Assembly: GCF_020829625.1 (NCBI RefSeq)
Contig: NZ_JAIVFX010000032.1
Location: 1-64,000 of the forward strand
Origin: Nostoc sp. XA010
GTDB lineage: Bacteria; Cyanobacteriota; Cyanobacteriia; Cyanobacteriales; Nostocaceae
Direction: 5' to 3'
Length of the DNA stretch: 64,000 bases
Every line of letters starts with the position of its first letter. The stretch's first letter is position 1. Shown here piece by piece: positions 35,743 through 42,962 of the stretch. The notes beneath the pieces were generated by a model. The model saw only the letters and a list, made by a program, of their open reading frames with translations, was not told where the DNA came from and ran no database searches. The position numbers and the translations under genes are program-made.

Positions 35743-36150
35743 TTACTTATTCGGTTGGGCAATACGCGCTTCAATATCTTCTAATGTTTGTAACAATAGA
35801 CGACTTGCCTGTAATTGCCAACCCCATTTCTGAATTCTAAAAGCTAATACAGTTCCAACTATAGCAGCTAACAAACATACAGGTTGATTTAAAGAAATTC
35901 CGAATAACAAACCTAATCCAGCAATTCCCCAAAATGGTAAAGCTGCTGTTTGTCTTTGTTCTTCCACAATTTGAGTAATCATATTAGAAGATTTCTTACT
36001 AGCGAGTAATGCCTCTTTGACTTGCCTCTGTTCGGCTGCGGACACTGACAAACCTATTTTGCGCCGTAGTTTTTCAATTTTGCGGGCATCAGTGCTGTAC
36101 TCTGTTAGCTCATCTTCTGCCATTTTTAACAGTCGTTCTAGTTGCGCCAT
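35743..36150 (-). CDS. Small membrane protein with N-terminal coiled coil
   Basis: A 135-residue protein. Residues 1-70 are helical and charged (LERLLKMAEDELTEYSTDAR, EKLRRKIGLS). Two hydrophobic segments (about 73-90 and 94-108; FWGIAGLGLLFGI, LLAAIVGTVLAF) follow, then a short helical tail. No functional family recognised. It starts with ATG and lies convergent with the fibrillin gene. Confidence 0.6.
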   Translation of the reverse strand: MAQLERLLKMAEDELTEYSTDARKIEKLRRKIGLSVSAAEQRQVKEALLASKKSSNMITQIVEEQRQTAALPFWGIAGLGLLFGISLNQPVCLLAAIVGTVLAFRIQKWGWQLQASRLLLQTLEDIEARIAQPNK

Positions 36151-36424
36151 TGTGCATTGTATCCGATATTACGATAAAGCCATTATCCCGAATAATTGTT
36201 ATTTTTAGACTATATGGTATTTAATTACACAATCTAAAATCACGCCAATGGCTGCAAAATATAAAATTGAATATAGGAAAAATATACTAGTACACCACGG
36301 CGGAAATAGAGCAACCATTAAAAATCCCTAAATAGCTTATTCCATAATACTTTTGGCTTTTGACTTCCGCCTTGCGGTTAGCGGTTACGCACTGACAAAC
36401 TGAGTATAAACTTAAAAGGTAATT

Positions 36425-38923
36425 ATGACTACAGTATCTAAAAGCACATTATCGCCATCTTCTCAAGAGCGATCGCTCATCTTGTGGTTTGATGAAGTTG
36501 GTATTGCTGATATCCCGGTAGTTGGTGGTAAAAATGCCTCACTGGGCGAAATGATTCAACAGCTAACACCCAAAGGTATTAACGTTCCCACAGGATTTGC
36601 CACCACTGCTTACGCTTATCGTCATTTCATCAAATCAGCAGGTTTAGAAGCAAAGCTACGCAAACTCTTTGCTGACTTGGATGTTGAAGATGTCAAAAAT
36701 TTACGAGAACGGGGAAAAAAAGCGCGATCGCTATTAATCCACACCCCATTTCCTGTAGAATTGCGAGAGGCGATCGCTAAAGCTTACCAAAGTCTTTGTG
36801 AACAATACAACGCAGATACAGATGTTGCAGTCCGCTCCAGTGCCACCGCCGAAGACCTTCCAGATGCTAGTTTTGCTGGACAGCAGGAAACTTACCTCAA
36901 CGTTGTCGGCGCTGAAGGAGTTTTAGCAGCTTGTCATAAATGCTTTGCTTCCATATTTACCGATCGCGCCATTTCTTATCGTCACACCAAGGGATTTGAC
37001 CACTTTAGCATTGCTCTGGCTGTGGGTGTGCAAAAAATGGTGCGCTCTGACTTAGCAACCTCTGGGGTGATGTTCTCCATTGATACAGAAACCGGATTTA
37101 AGGATGCGGCGCTGATTACAGCCGCCTACGGTTTAGGCGAAAACGTTGTCCAGGGGTCTGTAAATCCTGATGAATACTATGTTTTTAAACCAACTTTAAA
37201 AGCTGGTTTCCGCCCAATTATCGATAAAAAATTGGGTAGTAAAAAACTGAAAATGATTTATGATGACGGTTCCAAACTTACGAAAAATGTGTCTGTTTCA
37301 CCTAGTGAAAGAGGTAAATTTGCCCTGAATGATGAAGAAATTTTACAACTAGCAAATTGGGCGTGTTTAATTGAAGACCATTATTCCCAAGTCCACGGTA
37401 TTTCCACGCCAATGGATATCGAGTGGGCAAAAGATGGGATTACTAATCAACTTTTTATTGTGCAAGCACGTCCCGAAACCGTGCAGTCGCAGAAGACGGG
37501 AAATGTGTTGCGGAGTTATCGGTTGTTATTGGGGAATAGGGAATGGGGAATAGGGAATGGAGAAAATTCCCACTCCCCACTTCCTGATTCCCAATCCCCA
37601 CTCCCCCTTGTTACAGGACGGGCGATTGGGGAAGCGATTAGTCAAGGGAAAGCACGCCTAATTTTAGATGTTCAGAAACTCGAACAATTCCAAGTTGGGG
37701 AAGTTTTGGTGACAGAAAGAACTGATCCCGATTGGGAACCGATTATGAAACGCGCTAGTGCAATTGTTACTAATTCTGGGGGCAGAACATGCCATGCAGC
37801 GATTATTGCGCGGGAATTGGGTGTACCTGCGATCGTCGGATGTGGCAATGCTACAGAAATTTTAAAACCTGGTCAAGAGGTAACAATTTCTTGCGCTGAA
37901 GGGGAAGAGGGAAAAGTTTATGCAGGTTTATTACCTTTTGAAGTGGAAGAAGTTCCTTTAGAGAACTTACCCCGCACTCGCACTCAAATTTTAATGAATG
38001 TGGGTAATCCCCAAGAAGCATTGAGTTTATCGGCAATTCCCAACGATGGGGTAGGTTTAGCACGGACAGAATTTATCATCGCTAACCAAATTCAAATTCA
38101 TCCAATGGCATTGATTCATTTTGATTTATTAAAAGATGAATTTGCCAAAGCTAAAATTGCTGAAATTACTGCACTTTACGACAATAAACCCCAGTATTTT
38201 GTAGATAGATTAGCCCAAGGTATTGGTAGAATTGCGGCGGCATTTTATCCCAAACCAGTAATTGTCCGAACCTCAGATTTCAAAAGTAATGAATATGCCA
38301 ACTTGTTAGGTGGGCGACAGTTTGAACCCCATGAAGAAAATCCAATGCTGGGTTGGCGAGGGGCAGCGCGTTACTATGATGAAGGCTACAGAGAAGCTTT
38401 TGCCCTAGAATGTAATGCTATTAAACGGGTACGGGAAGAAATGGGTTTGACAAATGTTATCCCGATGATTCCGTTTTGTCGTACTCCCGATGAAGGGCGT
38501 TTGGTCTTAGCAGAGATGGCAAAAAATGGTTTAAAGCAGGGTGTTAACGGCTTGCAGGTTTATGTGATGTGCGAGTTGCCCAGTAACGTTATTCTGGCTG
38601 AGGAATTTGCTGAGGTATTTGATGGCTTCTCTATTGGTTCTAATGATTTAACTCAACTTACACTGGGGATAGACAGGGATTCGGCGTTGGTAGCGAGATT
38701 GTTTGATGAACGCAGTCCAGCTGTGAAACGAATGGTAAAAATGGCCATAGAAGCGGCAAAAAAATGCGATCGCAAAATCGGCATTTGTGGACAAGCACCT
38801 AGCGACTATCCAGAATTTGCTCAGTTTTTAGTTGAACAAGGAATTGACTCAATTAGTCTCAATCCAGATTCAGTTTTAAAGACGATGCTGGAAGTCGCAA
38901 AAGTCGAGGGTAGTAATTCGTAA
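36425..38923 (+). CDS. ppsA: Phosphoenolpyruvate synthase
   Basis: It converts pyruvate plus ATP to PEP, AMP and phosphate (gluconeogenesis). N-terminal ATP-grasp-type domain (VGGKNASLGEMIQQL; VRSSATAEDLPDASFAGQQ), swivelling phosphohistidine domain (GGRTCHAAIIAREL, His near residue 457) and C-terminal TIM-barrel domain with GLARTEF, FSIGSNDLTQLTLGIDRDS and CGQAPSDYPEF. The linker between the first two domains (about 371-396) reads NREWGIGNGENSHSPLPDSQ and is the translation of an inserted intergenic repeat, making the protein longer than usual (832 residues against about 800). AAAAGGTAATT precedes the ATG. Confidence 0.95.
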   Translation: MTTVSKSTLSPSSQERSLILWFDEVGIADIPVVGGKNASLGEMIQQLTPKGINVPTGFATTAYAYRHFIKSAGLEAKLRKLFADLDVEDVKNLRERGKKARSLLIHTPFPVELREAIAKAYQSLCEQYNADTDVAVRSSATAEDLPDASFAGQQETYLNVVGAEGVLAACHKCFASIFTDRAISYRHTKGFDHFSIALAVGVQKMVRSDLATSGVMFSIDTETGFKDAALITAAYGLGENVVQGSVNPDEYYVFKPTLKAGFRPIIDKKLGSKKLKMIYDDGSKLTKNVSVSPSERGKFALNDEEILQLANWACLIEDHYSQVHGISTPMDIEWAKDGITNQLFIVQARPETVQSQKTGNVLRSYRLLLGNREWGIGNGENSHSPLPDSQSPLPLVTGRAIGEAISQGKARLILDVQKLEQFQVGEVLVTERTDPDWEPIMKRASAIVTNSGGRTCHAAIIARELGVPAIVGCGNATEILKPGQEVTISCAEGEEGKVYAGLLPFEVEEVPLENLPRTRTQILMNVGNPQEALSLSAIPNDGVGLARTEFIIANQIQIHPMALIHFDLLKDEFAKAKIAEITALYDNKPQYFVDRLAQGIGRIAAAFYPKPVIVRTSDFKSNEYANLLGGRQFEPHEENPMLGWRGAARYYDEGYREAFALECNAIKRVREEMGLTNVIPMIPFCRTPDEGRLVLAEMAKNGLKQGVNGLQVYVMCELPSNVILAEEFAEVFDGFSIGSNDLTQLTLGIDRDSALVARLFDERSPAVKRMVKMAIEAAKKCDRKIGICGQAPSDYPEFAQFLVEQGIDSISLNPDSVLKTMLEVAKVEGSNS
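37531..37612. repeat. ppsA: Heptad-type inverted repeat inserted in ppsA
   Basis: A tract ggggaatagggaatgggg followed after about 30 bp by ttcccaatccccactcccc. Similar tracts appear at 1787, 27955 and 40108. It adds about 25 codons in frame in the hinge between domains. Confidence 0.7.
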
Positions 38924-38935
38924 TTTGAGTAATTT

Positions 38936-39370
38936 ATGCCAGCTAAAGACCGCTACCACCAGAACCTCAAAAATGCCCTAATCAAAGATGGCTGGACGAT
39001 TACCGACGATCCATTTCATTTGAAGTGGGGAAAAAGGGATATGTATGTTGACCTGGGTGCAGAGAAATTGATTGCTGCTGAAAAGGAAGGACAGCAGATA
39101 GCCGTTGAGATTAAAACGTTTCGCAGCGTATCGGATATGACTGATCTTGAACACGCGCTGGGACAGTATCTTGCATACCGCTCTGTGATGAGTAGAACCA
39201 ATCCCGATCGCGTCCTCTATCTCGCCGTTCGGGACGAAGTATACGCCGATATCTTTGATGAGCCAATTGCTAAACTTTTGGTAGAAGATTACAAAGTTCA
39301 TATTGTTCTATTTCAGCTAGAGCAAGAGGTTATTTTTAAATGGATACCTTGGAGCAATACAGGCAGTTGA
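38936..39370 (+). CDS. xisH: XisH family protein
   Basis: A 144-residue protein of the XisH family, named from the fdxN-element excision control genes of Anabaena. It shows an endonuclease-like fold with DRYHQNLKNALIKDGWTITDD, then KLIAAEKEGQQIAVEIKTF (an E-x-K-type pattern of the restriction endonuclease superfamily) and LGQYLAYRSVM. It overlaps xisI by 31 bp, which is usual for the pair. No excision element borders were seen here, so this is probably one of many xisHI pairs in the genome with an unknown role. Confidence 0.88.
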   Translation: MPAKDRYHQNLKNALIKDGWTITDDPFHLKWGKRDMYVDLGAEKLIAAEKEGQQIAVEIKTFRSVSDMTDLEHALGQYLAYRSVMSRTNPDRVLYLAVRDEVYADIFDEPIAKLLVEDYKVHIVLFQLEQEVIFKWIPWSNTGS

Positions 39371-39699
39371 TTCGGAATATTCTGATTGAACATACAAAAA
39401 TTCCCTTCAGCGCTGGCGATATTCAATTTGAGACAGTTTTCGACAGCGAACAAGACCGCTACCTATTGATGATTTTGGGAAGAGAACCAGCCTATGACTT
39501 GTCTCCTACTGTGACTCGTCGCGTTCACGGCTGTATGATTCACATTGATATTATTGATGGCAAAATTTGGATTCAACGTGATGGTACTGAAGAGGGGGTA
39601 GCAACGGAACTCGTTAGGGCTGGTATATCAAAGGATCGGATTGTATTGGGATTTCGGTCTGAGGAACTGCGGAAAGATTCAGAATATGCTGTTGCATAA
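39340..39699 (+). CDS. xisI: XisI family protein
   Basis: A 119-residue partner of XisH. Family features: MDTLEQYRQLIRNILIEHTK at the start, DRYLLMILG, RRVHGCMIHIDIIDGKIWIQ, and GIAKDRIVLGF-like AGISKDRIVLGFRSEELRK. It starts inside the xisH gene (31-bp overlap in another frame), implying translational coupling. Function beyond excision control is not known. Confidence 0.9.
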   Translation: MDTLEQYRQLIRNILIEHTKIPFSAGDIQFETVFDSEQDRYLLMILGREPAYDLSPTVTRRVHGCMIHIDIIDGKIWIQRDGTEEGVATELVRAGISKDRIVLGFRSEELRKDSEYAVA

Positions 39700-39845
39700 C
39701 CAACGGTAGTTAAACTTCTGGATAATTGCCCATAGCATAGCGATCGCCATATTTTGTTTGTGTAATCTTCTACAAAATTTTGACTGCTCAACCATAAGTA
39801 TCTTACTATCTTGCAGAATAGCAATTTAGTTTAGCCAAAAGCAAG

Positions 39846-39941
39846 ATGACAAATCTTTTGGAAACCGAACACTTGATCATTCGCAGTTGGATACCCAAAT
39901 GCGATGCCGAACAAGCATTTGTAATTTACAGTGACCCTGAA
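39846..39941 (+). pseudogene. GNAT acetyltransferase gene remnant, N-terminal part
   Basis: ATG at 39846 starts MTNLLETEHLIIRSWIPKCD and continues AEQAFVIYSDPEG, the typical beginning of RimJ/RimL-type acetyltransferases (L.TE.L.IR.W...D). After about 32 codons similarity ends in unrelated sequence. Only the first part of the gene survives. Confidence 0.6.
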
Positions 39942-40094
39942 GGGACGAACACACAAGTATTACAATATTCAACTACTCCTGTTTCAACTAGATGCACTTG
40001 AAAAGTGGAGGGGGAACACGGGAGCAGTTCTTGAGCAGAGAGCAGGGGGGCAAAGGAGTGGAGTTGAAGGACTCGTCAGCGAGTATCAAAGACT

Positions 40095-40160
40095 CATTGC
40101 CTATTCCCTATGCCCAATGCCCAATCCCCCATGCTCAATGACTAATGACTAATGACTAAT
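40095..40160 (+). repeat. Short tandem repeats before the glycosyltransferase gene
   Basis: Two kinds of heptad-like repeat follow each other: ccctatgcccaatgcccaat and then three units of actaatgact. The ATG of the next gene is formed by the last unit (atgactaaaaag), so this array sets the start context. Confidence 0.65.
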
Positions 40161-41664
40161 GACTAAAAAGTGGTTCCGAATTGGGATGGTGAGTGTATTT
40201 ATTCTGTCACTCGCCTTAAGGTTTTGGGGGCTGGAGCGATTCAACACTCTGGTATTTGATGAAGTTTACTTTGCCAAATTTGGTAATAATTATCTCACGC
40301 ATACGCCATTTTTCAATGCTCATCCGCCGTTGAGTCAATATATGATCGGCATTGGCATTTGGATTGGCAGCCACATTCCTTTTTGGCACGATACGGTAAA
40401 TGGACTGACAGGATCATTGCGATCGCCTTGGACTTATCGGTGGTTTAATGCCCTTACCGGCTCATTTATCCCTTTAGTTATAGCTGCGATCGCTTATCAA
40501 TTAAGTTATCGCCGTACCTTTGCTCTGCTTGCAGGTTTGTTTACAGCTTGTGATGGCATTTTTCTAGTTGAGTCTCGCTATGCTTTAAGTAATATTTATA
40601 TCGTCATCTTTGGTTTGTTAGGGCACTGGTTTTTATTATTGGCATTAGATAACCAAAATCGGCGACGTTCTTTTTGGTTAGTTTTTGCTGGCATTGCTTT
40701 TGGTGCGTCAGTCGGTACTAAGTGGAACGGTTTATGGTTCCTCTCAGGTGCTTATTTCATTTGGATAGCAGCTTGGGTAATCTATTTGATACATTCTTTT
40801 CTTAACTCCAAACTCTTTTTTGCATCTTCTTCATCGAAGGAGGCAGGGGAGGCAGGGGTTAGTACTTATTCTGCCTCATCATCCTCATCTCAAACACCAC
40901 TACAAAACCTAACTCAGCTAAATATTTTTCACATGCTGTTTTATCTAGGAATTATCCCAGCTTTGATTTACAGCATTATCTGGATTCCTCACCTGCAACT
41001 AGATAAAACTTATGGATTTATTGCAGTACATCAGCAAATTTTGAAGTTTCACTTACAGCTAGGTGGCAATAGTCCTAACGTGCATCCTTATTGTGCTGCC
41101 TGGTACAAATGGCCGTTGATGACTCGACCAATGGCATATTATTATCAAACGGCTAAAAGTATCACCGAACCCTTACCTGTGATGGGGCCGCCTTTGCCTA
41201 GTGGTGTTGGACAAGTTATTTATGATGTCCATGCAATGGGCAATCCATTTTTGTGGTGGTTTGGTGTTGCTGCCATGTTGTTTTTAGTAGGGATGTTCGT
41301 GTCACAAGCCGTAGTTCACTGGGTGAAAGAAAAGCGTTTTTCAGTACCTGCAACTCTTAGTGTTGATACTTGGATTGCCTTGTATTTAGTTATAAATTAT
41401 GCTGCTAACTTATTACCTTGGGTAAAAGTGACAAGGTGCGTTTTTATCTACCACTATATGTGTGCAGTGGTGTTTATATTTTTAGCGATCGCTTGGTTTG
41501 TTGATCAGTGCCTTCGCAGTTATTATCAACAACTCCGGGCGCTAGGTGTCACCATTACTTTTATCATTCTGGCTGCTTTTATTTTCTGGATGCCCATTTA
41601 TTTGGGTTTACCCCTCTCACCTCACAATTATAAGCTGCGAATGTGGTTTAACTCTTGGATTTGA
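40159..41664 (+). CDS. Dolichyl-phosphate-mannose-protein mannosyltransferase-like (PMT family) glycosyltransferase
   Basis: A 501-residue multispan GT-C enzyme. First luminal loop: LVFDEVYFAKFGNNYLTHTP with the D-E pair of the PMT family and FFNAHPPLSQYMIGIG. About ten membrane segments follow, including a MIR-less C-terminal part (YLVINYAANLLPWVKVTRC, then FIYHYMCAVVFIFLA). It should transfer a sugar from a lipid-phosphate donor to protein or another acceptor outside the cytoplasm. A low-complexity insert (SSSKEAGEAGVSTYSASSSS, about 222-243) reflects a repeat in a loop. Confidence 0.85.
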   Translation: MTKKWFRIGMVSVFILSLALRFWGLERFNTLVFDEVYFAKFGNNYLTHTPFFNAHPPLSQYMIGIGIWIGSHIPFWHDTVNGLTGSLRSPWTYRWFNALTGSFIPLVIAAIAYQLSYRRTFALLAGLFTACDGIFLVESRYALSNIYIVIFGLLGHWFLLLALDNQNRRRSFWLVFAGIAFGASVGTKWNGLWFLSGAYFIWIAAWVIYLIHSFLNSKLFFASSSSKEAGEAGVSTYSASSSSSQTPLQNLTQLNIFHMLFYLGIIPALIYSIIWIPHLQLDKTYGFIAVHQQILKFHLQLGGNSPNVHPYCAAWYKWPLMTRPMAYYYQTAKSITEPLPVMGPPLPSGVGQVIYDVHAMGNPFLWWFGVAAMLFLVGMFVSQAVVHWVKEKRFSVPATLSVDTWIALYLVINYAANLLPWVKVTRCVFIYHYMCAVVFIFLAIAWFVDQCLRSYYQQLRALGVTITFIILAAFIFWMPIYLGLPLSPHNYKLRMWFNSWI

Positions 41665-41714
41665 TAGGGGTATTAGGCATTGGGTATTAAAAGAATAATG
41701 TTGGAGCCATTCCA

Positions 41715-41844
41715 GGTAGCGGTTTGAGGCTAGCTAGCGATCGCCAAAAAATATGTCGATGCACAGGGAGGCGAGATTGTAGTCACTAGTCAAGTTGGAG
41801 TCGGTACAACCTTTACCGTCACCCTTCCCTTAGTAGAAGCTTAA
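41715..41844 (+). pseudogene. Histidine kinase gene remnant, C-terminal ATPase part
   Basis: It reads GSGL, then after a one-base shift AIAKKYVDAQGGEIVVTSQV and GVGTTFTVTLPLVEA before a stop at 41844. This is the G2 box and end of a HisKA ATPase domain. The rest of the gene is gone. Confidence 0.75.
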
Positions 41845-41890
41845 GCGGTTACAGCAATTGTCACATCTGGGGAATACAAAATCATTGTTG

Positions 41891-41913
41891 GGGCACAATA
41901 TATTATTGTGCCC
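41891..41913. terminator. GGGCACAATA hairpin, second copy
   Basis: A 10-bp stem (gggcacaata / tattgtgccc) with a 3-nt loop, followed by tctgttatgacttcttttttt. Same stem core as the gdhA terminator at 5438. It would end transcription from the glycosyltransferase or from the dead kinase. Confidence 0.6.
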
Positions 41914-42221
41914 TCTGTTATGACTTCTTTTTTTTCTGCTCACCAGAAATTGATCTTTACAAAAACGTTACTAAAATTTAGCGACTATTTTCGGAATTTA
42001 TAAATTGGATTTGTAGCCTAATCTATATCTACAAAAGCAATATTCCACAAAAATTGTCAGAAATATAACTTAACTAAATTATTTTTTGCATAAGATAAAA
42101 ACTAAAAGGTGATAAGTACTACAGTTGCAAGAAAAATTATTTTTTGCAATGTTTATACTTAATTTAAAGATAATTGCCAGATTATGACCGTTTATAAGAT
42201 ATTCGTGTGTCCTAAACCCTA
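41914..42221. other. AT-rich region upstream of the peptide-export operon
   Basis: About 300 bp, strongly AT-rich, with no gene. It probably carries the promoter for the operon starting at 42222. Confidence 0.4.
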
Positions 42222-42962
42222 GTGAATAATACGTATATGCGTGAATACAATACGACAATTGAAACAAGATATATAAAAGTAACTAGCGGTAAGTATTTAA
42301 CGTCATTTCAGCGTAAATTGCTGCTAGTAAGTTTGGAAAAAAGTTTACCTGAATCTTACCGACAACGTATTGAAATCATGTTGTTGGCAGATGAGGGAAA
42401 ATCCCAAACAGAAATTTATCAAATTTTGGGGTGTTGTCCAGCTACAGCAAGGCATTGGATGCACATAGCCCGGACAGGGATGGCGCACCAATGGCAAGAT
42501 TGCCCTATTGGTCGCCCGAAGGCAGTAAATGAGGAGTATTTAGAACGTTTAAAAGAACTAATTAAAAGTAGTCCCCGCGATCATGGCTATGCTTTTCGTC
42601 GATGGACAACAAACTGGTTAGGGAAACATCTAGCAAAAGAATTTGGGATTGAGGTGAGCGATCGCCATATCAAGCGACTACTCAAACAGATGGGATTATC
42701 CACACTACCAAAACCCAGCAATTCTGAAGCAAACAGCAATGAGCAGGCTAAGAGTTCCAAAATCTTCATTAGTGACCTGAAATCAGCAGCTATTCCAGAT
42801 GATTCAGAATTTTTGTCTTTGAACTTCGCAACATTAGGAAAGGATTCAGACATCTATGGCGCAAGATATATCTGCTCAGTTGGTTTCTCTAGAACAGTTC
42901 AACAATACTCTGGGTTATTCTCTTTCGAGAGAGGAATTTCAACACTGTCTTCAACAAGCTAA
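42222..42962 (+). CDS. HTH (homeodomain-like/transposase-type) protein at the head of the export operon
   Basis: A 246-residue protein. A helix-turn-helix at about residues 55-90 (RIEIMLLADEGKSQTEIYQI, ATARHWMHIAR) is followed by a winged-helix part (GRPKAVNEEYLERLKELIKS, WTTNWLGKHLAKEFGIEVSD, HIKRLLKQMG) as in IS630-type transposase N-termini, but the DDE catalytic domain is absent. It ends within the ABC exporter gene: the last 107 bp overlap its start in another frame. It is likely a domesticated regulator of the cluster. The C-terminal tail after about residue 180 may be non-conserved. Confidence 0.72.
   Translation: MNNTYMREYNTTIETRYIKVTSGKYLTSFQRKLLLVSLEKSLPESYRQRIEIMLLADEGKSQTEIYQILGCCPATARHWMHIARTGMAHQWQDCPIGRPKAVNEEYLERLKELIKSSPRDHGYAFRRWTTNWLGKHLAKEFGIEVSDRHIKRLLKQMGLSTLPKPSNSEANSNEQAKSSKIFISDLKSAAIPDDSEFLSLNFATLGKDSDIYGARYICSVGFSRTVQQYSGLFSFERGISTLSSTS

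Noticed and set aside
38936..39699. Site-specific excision element around xisHI
   Set aside because: No recombinase gene and no direct repeats that could be element borders were found nearby.
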